A DNA stretch of 64,000 bases from Leguminivora glycinivorella. Taxonomy: Eukaryota; Arthropoda; Insecta; Lepidoptera; Tortricidae. The stretch spans positions 17,501,691 through 17,565,690 of the forward strand of contig NC_062972.1 in NCBI RefSeq assembly GCF_023078275.1, read 5' to 3'. The notes beneath the pieces are model-generated. The model had not been told where the DNA came from. It ran no database searches and saw nothing but the letters and a program-made list of their open reading frames with translations. The translations under genes and the position numbers were made by a program. Below, in pieces: positions 12,299-24,400 of the stretch. The stretch's first letter is position 1, and each line of letters starts with the position of its first letter.

Positions 12299-12389
12299 AC
12301 AGTCAGCTAAGAAAGTGGTTTACCACTGTTCGACTCTATTTTTAAGCATATAAGGTCGAAAAGTGTTAAACTACTTTTTGACTGGCTGT
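12299..12389. mobile_element. 91-bp foldback element
   Basis: TACAGTCAGCTAAGAAAGTGG and the complementary end ACTACTTTTTGACTGGCTGT form inverted ends. The TACAGTCAG word also opens a similar stretch at 10,828, in Uchl5 intron 1. Confidence 0.55.
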
Positions 12390-12883
12390 GCCTACATAAT
12401 TACATATACCTAATTGTCGTCACTCGTCACAAAACTGACAGTGTTAATTTTTGTTAACAACTTACGCTAATTGGGGGACCCTAATTCTAAAAATTCAGTA
12501 GGTATCTAAGTAGGTAAATAGGTAGGTAGTTTAGGCGCAAAGCCGATGGAAAGGAAACCTTATTAAGCGGGTATCTAAGTCAGTTAATCACAAATGTTGT
12601 TAAAAGAATCCATCAACATAGTTAATAGCTACTTAATTGTCTGACAGCCTCCGGCCGGCCGTCCGGTAATGCAATCTGCGTGCAATCGCGCAGTAATTCG
12701 CGCTACAGTCACAGGGCACCGGCATGGGCATGTTGCCATGCGTACATGACGTGCATCTCTAGCTCTTGCATTAGGTATACCACTACATATTTGGTGAACG
12801 TACCTACTTAGTAGGTACAGTCAGCATCAAATAAATAGTAACTAACAGCCACTAGCCAAGGTGTGTAATTGTGTAATTATATC

Positions 12884-13172
12884 AGCAATTCCCGAATAGT
12901 TTGTACATTTGGATCACGTCTCCGATTTTGATAAAAATTGGAAGATCCACTAGATTTCCCAAAATGTCCTAGGTTGTTTGTAAGAAACTTTCCTTTTTTG
13001 TTACCGAAATGTATAGAAATCTGGTAACAAAAAAGGAAGGTTTCATACAAACAACCTAGGACATTTTGGGAAACCTAGTGGATCTTGCTCAGCATCATGG
13101 ACTCTATCAGCCTACCAAGTTTTATCAAAATCGGAGACGTGATCCAAATGTACAAACTATTCGGGAATTGCT
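12884..13172. mobile_element. Long foldback MITE (about 290 bp)
   Basis: The outer ends are AGCAATTCCCGAATAGTTTG and CAAACTATTCGGGAATTGCT. Inside, CAAAATGTCCTAGGTTGTTTG pairs with CAAACAACCTAGGACATTTTG. Loop sequence near 13,000. One arm carries an unpaired block (13,089-13,113), so the two arms differ in length. Confidence 0.85.
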
Positions 13173-14049
13173 CATATGTATACTAACTTCGTTTAGCGCA
13201 GCTGCTTGATATTGGACGTTTTCGAGCCGCAAGACAGAAAAAATATCTTGCAACACATCTACTTAAGAGGAATCATAATGTACGTAATGCAGTTAATGCG
13301 CCTACGCCTTGCACCACAAGGCACACGGGAGCCACTGAGTGTGAAAGGGTGTGGTATTAAATGCCGTACCCTACTACTTACACAATACACGTTACAATAC
13401 CTAACTGATACCTATCTGTATTAAAAATTCGCCTACATTTGATCTAGTTTTTAGAGTTAGTGTAATGGTCCTAATTGGGTACTTATTACTACGTAGGTAC
13501 GGTTGCCTACAGCTATTATACTTAGGTTCCACACTAATGGGTTATGTTTTTGTATGATCGAGTTCTTTGAAACTTATTCCACAAGAATGTACGCAACTAA
13601 TCGAGAAAAAACCAAAAGATAGATAATTTGTAACTTAAATTCCCCGATATCCCCTGCGGGTTTAGCTCTGTACCAATCCACTGCAAATTAACCAAAAACA
13701 AATTAAATGGCTACTCGCAGTATCACTACAACCTCAACTAAAGCTCTTTGATTATGTACGATACGAGTATATGACCAAAGTGCGTCTATTCGCACATAAC
13801 TACTTAACATAAATGCAATTGAAACAGACTGGATGCGACGCGCCGGTTGCAAGATGGGCTCTTAACCCAATAAAGCTAGCATCGCCGCAAACTGCAATTA
13901 CGCGTTTGATTGCCACCTGCTGCCTGTGATTGGTCAGTGGGCTAGGGTTGTGTTCAGAGCTTGTGTAGGGGTGGCAGTGAAAGAATTTACATCTGTTTTA
14001 CATCTAATCATTTGAAATGTGTTGTGTGCGAGGGGTGTGTAATGATTGG
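13173..14049. other. No gene seen
   Basis: Intergenic or 5' intronic DNA of the Dscam gene. The open frame at 13,206-13,424 has no domain I can name. Confidence 0.45.
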
Positions 14050-15287
14050 TATAACTTTTTTTGGTATAGAAACATTTGATATATATTTAAAGGATATAAT
14101 CACTCATTTGACATAATTAACATTTGGTATAACCACAAAATATCTACTTTTATTTTGTATAATCATTATTTCGTATAACATTTATTTATAATAACCGTTA
14201 TATGGTATAACTATCTATTGATATACGACTAGTATAGTATAAATAGCAAACAGTAAAACATTTCTTGAATTAATTTTATTCTTTTTTGAAGGGATCACAG
14301 TTCTAACATAACCTAACCTTTTTTCTGATAGCAGTACATATGTTTAAGGATCACAGTTCAAACCTAATGGCCCCTGTACACACATGGCCAACGGTTCCAC
14401 CAGCCCTTTGTGAAACCCCTTGGCCAAGATAAGAGCCGCTGTTTACACATTGGCGAACCAATCACTTGGCATTGGCTCTTCATGAAAGATGGACGTGGAA
14501 TGGAAAAGTCTAGGATATTCTAGATCATAGACATTGACAGAAAAATTTGATTAAAAAATAATAACCCCGTAGTAAAATTTAATTATTTGATATATTAACA
14601 ATTTTTTTAATATTATGATAAGAACATTTATCTTTTTTAGGAAATACATTAAACATTTGCAAGGTTATTTTATTTCCTAAAATCTACACTATTATTGACA
14701 TAGATAAACTTATTATTTTCGTAAATATTTCACTACCGTCCTCTCTGACGGCTGACGACCAACTGAATGAAGCGCCAACGTGTAAACGCAGTTGGCAATT
14801 GGCGCCAAGATCCTTTGATGTGTGGACAAAAAACCGACACGAATCGGTTGGCCGGCAAGCGCAAGCGCCAACTGCCAACTTACGGCCAAGTAGCCCTCTA
14901 CACACATGGCCAAGGGGGTTGGTGGAACTGTTGGCCATGTGTGTACAGCGGCCATAACCTAACCTATTTTTCTGGTAGCAGCACGTTGTGTGTAGGGGGG
15001 TCACAGTTCTAACCCAATCTACTTTTCTGGTAAATGATGGATCTAATTTATTGTATATTATTTTTATTCTGACTGTGCTCTAGAAATAGTTTGTGTTATA
15101 CCATTTATTTATTATAGGAAATAAGCATTATACTCAAAGTATGTTAGAATAAATGTTATTCGAAAAAATGATCATTATATCAAATGAGAATTATACAATT
15201 TGTTAGTATATTATTTGTTGTTATATGATTCAACAATTATATCAAATGATCGTTATAACGACTAAAAATATATCAAAAAAAGTTATA
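14050..15287. mobile_element. TIR element with internal TATA-motif array, interrupted by a second element
   Basis: The ends TATAACTTTTTTTGGTATA (14,050) and TATATCAAAAAAAGTTATA (ending 15,287) are inverted. Between them both flanks carry many copies of a degenerate motif like ATTTGATATAATCAT or its complement. Two further direct-repeat blocks, ACCTAACCTTTTTTCTGATAG near 14,309 and ACCTAACCTATTTTTCTGGT near 14,957, bracket the inner element at 14,369-14,953. No transposase frame is present. Confidence 0.65.
14369..14953. mobile_element. Inner non-autonomous DNA transposon
   Basis: GGCCCCTGTACACACATGGCC at the left and GGCCATGTGTGTACAGCGGCC at the right form terminal inverted repeats. These continue inward (AACGGTTCCACCAGCCC against GGGGGTTGGTGGAACTGTT). 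The interior has TTGGC/GCCAA-rich sequence and no transposase frame; overlapping short ORFs are artefacts. Confidence 0.75.
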
Positions 15288-15495
15288 TCGATCGATACGC
15301 ACCCGTGTGCGAGTTGGTGACGTGCACAGGACATTTATAAAATGTGCTAGCAATACGCTCGTGATCTGATTTATCTTCATGTTTTTGTAAAACGGATAAT
15401 TTTTGTAAAAGGACTGTTTACCTACTTAATTACTTATTAGCCATCAGTGTCATCACGAGTGCAATTTTATAACGTACATTTTAACATTGTTTCAG

Positions 15496-18400
15496 GTCTT
15501 GATAGAAGAAAACGAGTTTACCGCAGCCTATCTGATGGTCGGGTGATCATCACGCAACATTTTACAGAGAGGACTGTCACTCCTGGCGGTGATGTAAGTA
15601 CTTATACCAATTAAGCTCATCCATGAGATATTAGACGCTGCCAAAATGGCCTAGAATTTGCATAAAGTGGACTAGAATTTTCATTTTTCGTGATGTTTTT
15701 TCCATAAAGTGATCTACTTAGTGGTCATGGCCTTTAACTTTCCATGGTCCAAGTCAGGCTCAGAACCCACCAAAGAAAGTCGGACTGAAGAACCTCTATC
15801 AGTAATTAATAGTATTTGTATTTATGTATAGCAAACGGGTCCTATCCGCATCACCAATAGCATTGGTTTATTCCACACAGGTAGCCTTAGAATTACACTA
15901 ATCCAAGAAATTTCATTAAAAACGCTTTCAATTCCAGATTAGCATGCAATGCTCAGCCACGGGAGACAGGCCGCCTCAGTTCACCTGGGAGCGAGATGGG
16001 GTCGTAGTCACCACTGATGCGAGGTAAGACTGGCTAGAGATTGACTGATAAATGACCAGCCACACTGTGGTCACCGGCCATACAATTTGTTGCAAGGTCT
16101 GATCTGAAGTATAAAATTGCTAGCTGAGCTCACAGTAGGACTATCGAATTCAATCGATCGATTGTCGCTAACGTTTGGAGAGACCATACAACTCGATTAA
16201 ACTATGGATACGCTGATGAAGATGTCACTGATCCACCTATGTAACATCTGTCAAAATGTAGGTACTTTAATTTCGTCAGGCGGCCTATCTTAGTCTGTTC
16301 AAACACATTTGACCAACTTTCCAGGTATTCACTAGGTCAGCTGATGACTTCTGACAACTCGGTGGTTGCCCAGTTGAACATTACGCGGGTGCGTGTGGAG
16401 GACGGCGGGCTGTACTCCTGCATAGCTTCGGAAGGCGAGCATTCGGCTGTTCACGAGAACCGACTGGACGTTTACGGTATACTCAACTTTTACACTTTCT
16501 TACATGACAATGACACTTTATTATTAGGCATATTTATCAGACTGACTTACAAACCGCATTGCGAATCTTTTCTTGATTTTCATAAAATGTAGTACAGGTG
16601 CATTAGGGTAATTCCGAATGACAGAAATGCTCGGATAATTCCGAAAACGGAATCTTGATATGATGGAAATAATGGTGATTTTTATGCGACTTACGTAATT
16701 AGACGACTTGCGGAATTACCCTAATGCGCCTTGCATATTATTTTTTCAAAGGTCCTCCATACATACGGGTACTACCTCCAATCAAAGTTCAGAGCGGTGA
16801 ATCGATCAACTTGAGGTGTCCTTTTTACGGATATCCTATCAGGTAAGAGTTGCAAATTTTGGTCGGTTAAAGGTAACACAAAACTTACAAGCCTCGATTC
16901 TAATTGACCATTTATATTTTAATTCATGAGTAATTGACAATTAAGTACCTATACAAGATACCTTACAAAAGTTACAAAATATAGGTAATCATTTTACAGT
17001 AAAATCGACTGGGAGTACAAGGGCAAGACAATCAACTCCAACCCATTTCACTCTCGATACAAACGCAACCAAAAACGCAAAAGAAACGCACCAACAGTCA
17101 ACATGAACGGAGTTTTAACACTCACAGAGGTTTCCAAGGAAGAAAATGGCGCTGTTTTCACCTGTATAGTTACCAGTCCTTCCGGAGAGATGGCGCGACG
17201 AGCATTCGAAATACAAGTCATAGAAGCCCCGGTGCTAGATGATTTACTACTAGGGAATAATTTACAGGAGGGCCAAATTGTTAATGTGTATTGCAATGTG
17301 AGAAGTGGTGACTTACCCATACACTTTGAATGGTTAAAAGATGGGAAGAGGATACCCAGTGGTTTAAAGGTAAGATTAACATTTACTTACCATAGACCAG
17401 CCGCCGTAGCCGAAAGGCGGTCGAAACAGTCTGGCTCTGTCACGCCACTACAGAAGAGCGAAATCTAGCAATATAGGGAGTTATGATACGTTTACGAAGC
17501 GTAAGCAATTGTGACATTGGCTAGGCACCCTGTGCATCATCTTGTGCTACGCCGTAGCACGGTAGTCGTAGCTCGTAGCATACACAGTACAGTAGAAGTA
17601 CCTACACATTTGGCAATAATTTAAAAAGCTGTAGACACACAACATTGTGCATTGCCTAATGAGCATTCAGTGTAATACTTAACATTTATGCTATTCCTTT
17701 CTCGTCTTAATAAGTTATTATTTAAAAAAAAATATATTTGTATAAGATTTTTTATTTCTTTATGCGACTTTCTGTTCAGTTTGTATTCAATACAGGGTGG
17801 TCCAAGCCTTGAAGTCAAATTTTTTTTTAGATTCCCCAAATCATGGGCTCTCAGAATATACCTACCCCATGTATATTAGCCAAATTTTTATTTTTTTTTC
17901 CTTGAAAAATTATTTAAAAAAACTTTTGAGTTTTTTACTACTTTCTTTTTGCATAATCATCACCACAAACGAAGCATTTACTGAAAAAAAAAACCAGCGT
18001 CCTCACTTTGATGCAAGTCGGAAAAAATACCAATTTCAAAGTTTTACGTTCAAAATTTTATCACTTTTTTTTGCGTTTAAGGTCAAGCGCAGGTTGTAAA
18101 AATACCGAAAATCATTCGGATATGTGGTATTTTCTTTTTTAAGTACAAAATGTAAGTTTGATTCTTTTTTAACGTAAAACTTTGAAGTTAGTATTTTTTT
18201 ATCCAACTTGTATTTTCAGCAAATGCGCCGTTTGTAGTGATGATTTTACAAAAGAAAGTAGTAAAAACAACTCAATAGTTTTTTTTAATAAATTAATTTC
18301 TTCCTCAAGAATTTCTCAAGGAAGAAAATTTTAAAAATACGTAACTCGAAAACTACAAAAAATCAGCCAATATAAAGGGGGTTATTCTGATAGCCCATGA

Positions 18401-21400
18401 TGTGAGGAATCTTAAAAAAATTTTTTGATGTCAGGGTTTGGGCCCCCCTGTATAATATAGATTAAGGTACTAGTGCGACGAAACTGTGTCCTGTAACACA
18501 GGGTTTCGTAGCTCAGGACACAGGTCGTGATTTTCTGAAGTTGTTAATATATACATATAATAAACATTTTCATTTGAATATTTAAACTTTTTCTAAAATG
18601 TTTTAGGTAGTAGAAAGAAGTTCTGAGCTCTTCAGTGCCTTGGTAATCAAAAAGGTGTCTCTAGAACATTGTGGAGTTTATACATGTGTCGCCTCTAATC
18701 ACGTCGCTAAGGTCAACAGATCCACGGAACTTTATATTAAAGGTACACACATATGTCCACTTTTTAATTGTGTAAATAATTCATAAAACTTTCTTTTAAA
18801 AACATAGCTAGGGTCAATATGTTCAATATAAGGTAGGACACGCGAATATTTTAAGTACCTAAAGAAGTCCTTCCTACGTATTACAAACAACACGAAAGTT
18901 TCGTATCGCGTTTTTTCGGTATTTGATTAATTAATAATAGAGTAATCGAGTCCCAGAATCAGAAATTTAGGAGTACCTTTTACATAATACTAGTAGGTAC
19001 TCTTAAATAAACCTGTAACTTAAAATTATGTAAATTACAGTGGCTCCAAAATGGTTGGAAGAGCCGTCCAACTCATCGCTTCTTCTTGGCCGGCGGGGAG
19101 CCGTCTCGTGTAGTGCCAGCGGCTACCCGCAGCCTCAAGTGCACTGGATGAAGAAAGATGGTACGCGTATTACTTGCACAAAAATGCATACACCTTTATG
19201 TAACTTCAGCAGATATAAATCAAATATTTTATGACTTGAAAGTCCATTATAACTATTTTGAATAAACAATAAATAGTTTGGGAGTACTTAATATGATATT
19301 GAACAATTTTTTCCAGCTCTACTTGGCACCTGGCAGCCAGTCCTAGAGCTGGCTGGCGGCGGGATCCTCAGCCTGCCCAACGGGACCCTCGTGATCGAGG
19401 AGGTGTCCTTAGCAGACGAGGGGCTATACTCCTGTAACGTGGAGAATGGGGTGGGGCAGCCACTCAGCAAGTCTGTGTGGATGAGCGTTAATAGTAAGTC
19501 ACCGATCAGTAAACGTTGAATTATGGTAGCCTATCTTTAGCCCAAAGGCGCCCCAGGCACATCATCAGTCTGCCCAACATCAACTATTGTCATCAATTTT
19601 CACTATTGAAGGAGGAACGAGAACATTAGCGATAACATTAAAAAATATTTACAGCTTAAGTCAAAGATCTTCTCGAGACTTGCAATGGCTCTATAATTTT
19701 TTTTTTTTTTATTCATCCATAAAGAAGGCTCGTAGGCGTAGTGCTCTATCTAATGGTGCTCCCACGGTGTGACAGGAACAGCGCGATGGCGCGATGGCGC
19801 GCTGTCCCCGTCACACAATGTTCTAACATTTATAATAGCCCAGTGTGGGAGCAGCATAAATTTTATTGACGATGTCATTTAATTTTCCAGAACCCGTCCA
19901 TTTCGAATCGTCGACAGCCAATGTGACGTCACGGTTGGGGCACCCGGTAAACTTGGCATGCAAACCACTCGGCGATGACCCAATCAGGGTCTCCTGGACC
20001 CACAATGGAAATGTCATCGATTTCAGACATCACAGGTACCTATCTTACAGATGTAGTGCACAACAGTTTTCCATCTTGTTTTCTCGGAAACGTTCGTATT
20101 TTTCGTGCTGGTTCGGGCAACGTTAGTACTTCTTGTACTGAGACTGCATGACGCGTTCGTGAGTTTCCGTGAAAAAAAGGAAAATGATTTCACATTACAT
20201 CTGTATAAAGTACCTACTCTCTTTGCCAAAAAGTATTAGGTTTAGCTTTCTCGACTTTCTCGTCCAATAACGTCGTACTTAAATATTCTACAGACTTCAA
20301 GAATATTTAAAGTGTCTTGATATTAAATTAACTTTTATATTCAATATGCCTTGCAGTATAAATTAAAGTAAACAACGTATAAATTATTTCCAGATCAAAA
20401 CTGACTGAGACCAAAACCACACTAGGCGTCGTTAGCACAATCAGTATCCAATACTCCGAAGCGATGGACGGTGGGTTGTACCAGTGCAGAGCCAGCAACC
20501 CCTACGGCGCAGCAAGCTTCGCTATACATCTCACCATTTTAGGTGCGTTATATGATTCTGCAACCATGATGAAACCTGTGTCGAAATAGCCTAACCTTTA
20601 GCGACCCGAAAAATTGTCTGTTTTTGAACCGAAAGTTTTGGATTGTAAGAGATGAACTTGCCTTGTTTTAAAACCAAATGAAAGTAACTATATTCCCAAG
20701 AAATTACTCGAGCTGTACGCATTTGACAAGTTGGATCCACACAGAGCGAGGCAAGCGGCTAATAATAATAAATTCTTTATTGTAGATGTATCTAGGCCGA
20801 GGCAGCACGCAAATTTTATTCGGTCGAGCAGCCAGCCTCGGTCGAACACGTGAGGACGTTTGACGCAGAAGCACATTATCCCGCGACGTGCCTTGCTCTG
20901 TATGGACCAGTCTATTGAAGTTTGATTCTAAGTATTCTAACTACACCTACAGAGCCACCAACACCGCCATCCGACTTGCGCGTAGAGTCGGTATCGTCGC
21001 GCGTCGCTCTCGTGTCGTGGCGCGACGCGCGAACAGCTCACGCGCAATACTACTCCCTGCAACACGTCCCGCAGCACTACAATGTCTGGGAGCACGCGGT
21101 CACCATTAACGTCACCAGGTAAGGCAACATTCCAACCTTGATTCCAACCAAAGATTTTGTAGTCACACACACAGAGCTTTCACGCCAACATCTGGCCTTC
21201 TGGCCTTCGTGTGTAGTGGCACGACGAACCGATAGTAGGTACGCGCATAGAACTACCTTCTTGCAGCACGCGGTCACGATCAACGTCTTCCGGCAAGGCA
21301 ACCCACCATCAGTAATACCACAACAATCGAACGCTTAGGAATTACGAGTAAATTATCGTGGTGCGCCTCGCGCACAGCACACGCGCAAATTGCGTTTCAT

Positions 21401-24400
21401 AGCTGATATTCTTGTTTTCAGAAAAGACGGTGACCTCCGCCAAAGCCTGGAGCTGCAAAACCTGCGGCCGGCCACTGCGTACGGTGTTCGAGTCGCTACC
21501 GGGAACCAAGTCGGCGTCAGTCTGTTCACCGCTCCCGTGCACTTCACCACACATGAAGAGGGTGAACTATCAAGTGTTACACTAGCCTTCTCCTATATTT
21601 AAAGACCACTAAACCTAATAAGATTTCATTCCTCGATAAAAATCTAGGAGACTTGGACGTTCTGAATAAAATTATATTAAGTACTTATGTTACGAGTATG
21701 AAACTCTTTCCAAAAGTACAAAATTTATTTATAAGTACAAACTGCAAACGGTCTTACTAACAAAGTTGTTAGTGCTGTCTTTTCACCACCTCAACGATAT
21801 TTTCCTCAATATTCAGCTCCATCCTCGCCCCCAATCAACGTGCAAGTGGAACAGACTGAGAATCCGGGAGAGCTGCGGGCTTCCTGGATGCCTCCGCTGA
21901 AGGAGAACCACAACGGGCTAATAGTGGGCTACCACGTCAAGGCGGTGCCGCAGGGCAGTTCAGGTGAGACGACAACATGGAAATTGACAGCCTAGAAGAA
22001 ATATGTCAGCAAATTTTGAAATGTCAGAGTGTCTAAGACTCATTGCAAATCATTATTTCTTCATGAAGAAGCATTAACTTTCGTTTCGTTATAGATACCT
22101 ACAGACTTATCTAATACAACGTGCGTTTCTTTTTCAGTATCAGACATTAACGACTCAAGGACAGTCAAGGTTTTACATCAATCAGGAAAACAAGAAACTT
22201 TACTAAGTGGACTCTTGAAGAACACAAGGTAATAATCTTGTTACCATAGATTATAGAGATACTTATATTGGTTTTTAAACTTTTTACATACTTAAAATGT
22301 CCAATAAAATATGTTATTATTTTACCAGATATGCTGTGTCAATAGCAGCCTTCACCAATGCGGGATCAGGACCATTTTCAATACCCGTATTTCAAGACAC
22401 TCGGGAAGGAGGTAAAACACAACGATAATTTATAAAAATACTATCCCTTTCTCTATCTATGATGAAATTCATATTATCATGAAATCGATGGAAGGTCTTC
22501 TCCCCTAGCAGCTCGGGATCTGATAGCTGCCCTCACTGAACCACTATAAAATGCATTAGCAACTCCTCATTCACTTTGTTACTTAATAGAAACAAATCAA
22601 ACGAATGTAGGGGCAAAAGGTCAACTTTTCGCAACTTTTGAAAATAACAAGGTGGGTGTGCCTTAAAACCCCACACGTAAATCCACAGATTCTAACAGGC
22701 CAGTTATACGTTGGATGTTTGCATGTTGCAGCACCAGAGCAGGCACCTCTGGCAGTGGAGTGCACAGCAGTGTCACCGACGTCGCTGCGAGTGGGTTGGC
22801 AACCCCTGCAAGCCGGTACCAGCTCGCTCGTCGGGTACTCCGTGCTCTACGCAGCAGAGGGTATGATGACTCTTTAAAGAAATGTGTCTGAAAGTAGAGG
22901 CAGAGCAAGCACCTCTGGCAGTGGAGTGCACGGCGGTGTCACCGACGTCGTGGCGTGTGGGTTCGCAACCCCTGCAGGTGAGCGCCGGCTCGCTTGTCTA
23001 GGTAGGTGACAATGCAAGCTTATCACACCAGCAGAAAATCCACTTCGGCCACTCTTTATTGACAAAATCCTCCGTTTTATAATAGCCAGGGACCAGTGGC
23101 CCATTTCTCAAAGCTGAAAGTTGCAAATTACAAGCGGGAGTATCTCTTCAATTTGTCATATTAAACAGTGACGACCACTTGTAAATTGTAACTTGTAGCT
23201 TCAAGAAATGGGCCCCTGGTCTGGTGTGGAGACAGACATCCAAATTCTTATCATTTAGCTATCTACTGCATGGAGCCACATTTTATCATTATCAACTTCT
23301 CCCGCTTTTCCATTTGTGCAGACATATAACAAAGATTCTAACAATTTTCAGAAGACGCATGGCACAACCAAACATCGCTCCACACGGAGATATACCTGCA
23401 GGGCCTGCTAAAGTACTCCAACTATACGGTCAAGGTGGCTGGGTTCTCCAACTACGGGTCAGGACCGTTCTCCTACCCTATCGTTTGTGCTACTTTACAG
23501 GACGGTAAGTTCCAAAGTTCCAGTCCTATGGTTGTATTGACAATTTAAACCTTCTTTTCGTAGGTGCCTCTTAGTCCATTTTCACATTATCCGATCCCAT
23601 GTCGGATGTCGGAAGGATTTCAATGGAAAAAAATCCAAGATGGCGCCTATAATGTATAGGATATCGGTCCTATTAAGGGAACTTATCCCGCCTACATTGT
23701 ATATTACTGACTCTTGAACTGTGTCTCTTTTGTTTCTTTTATGTACAATAAAGCTTATACATACATATAAGTACATACATACATATCGTCACTACTTTTA
23801 AAAAAACTTGTATCTTCGTCTGTCAATGAAAAGAAAATTGTAGTAAGTATGTATGGACTGCATATAAACTTACTGCGTTTTAACTTTGAGGAACAGCGTG
23901 AGATACGAGACTTTTTAAAAGTAGTGACGATATGTTTACGACAATAGCACTAGGAGCATTTTATTTTACACATCTCGATCACAGTGCACTTGCTCCATGA
24001 TTTAAGGGAGCTAATTATTCTAAGGGCACCCATAACGCTGCGCGGGTGCGTAAAGTGGAAGAGATATTGTATTGCACCGCACACGCCCGTGCCTCATAGT
24101 ATTTTTCGTTGTAACCCCTCTTGCCCGTTCCGTGCACAACCGCAACCTTGCGGACGCCCAAAGCAATCTGATGTTTTGTTCTCTTCCAGTGCCTGACCCG
24201 CCAGCGGACATCAAAGTGCTGGTGTTATCTGGCTCCTCACTGCTCGTCAGTTGGAAGAGACCCGAACATTCCAATGGAGAACTGCTGTATTATACAGTTT
24301 ACGTCAAACCTACTTCTAGGTAAGCCTCCTCAAATTCCTATAATTGTATTAGATCTGAAAGAAACTGAGCAATGACTTTGAATTTTATCTAAATACCTAA

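Noticed and set aside
17688..18099. Overlapping frames of 63-100 codons inside a Dscam intron
   Set aside because: They lie in one arm of the 660-bp foldback and are dominated by Phe, Lys and Leu from T and A runs.
17000..19160. Search for an alternative Ig7 exon array as in Dscam1 or Dscam2
   Set aside because: Only one copy of each Ig7 exon is present; the introns contain a foldback element and unrelated DNA.
24020..24323. Overlapping plus and minus frames around the FN4 exon
   Set aside because: Shadow frames of the real exon at 24,190-24,319 extended into intron sequence.
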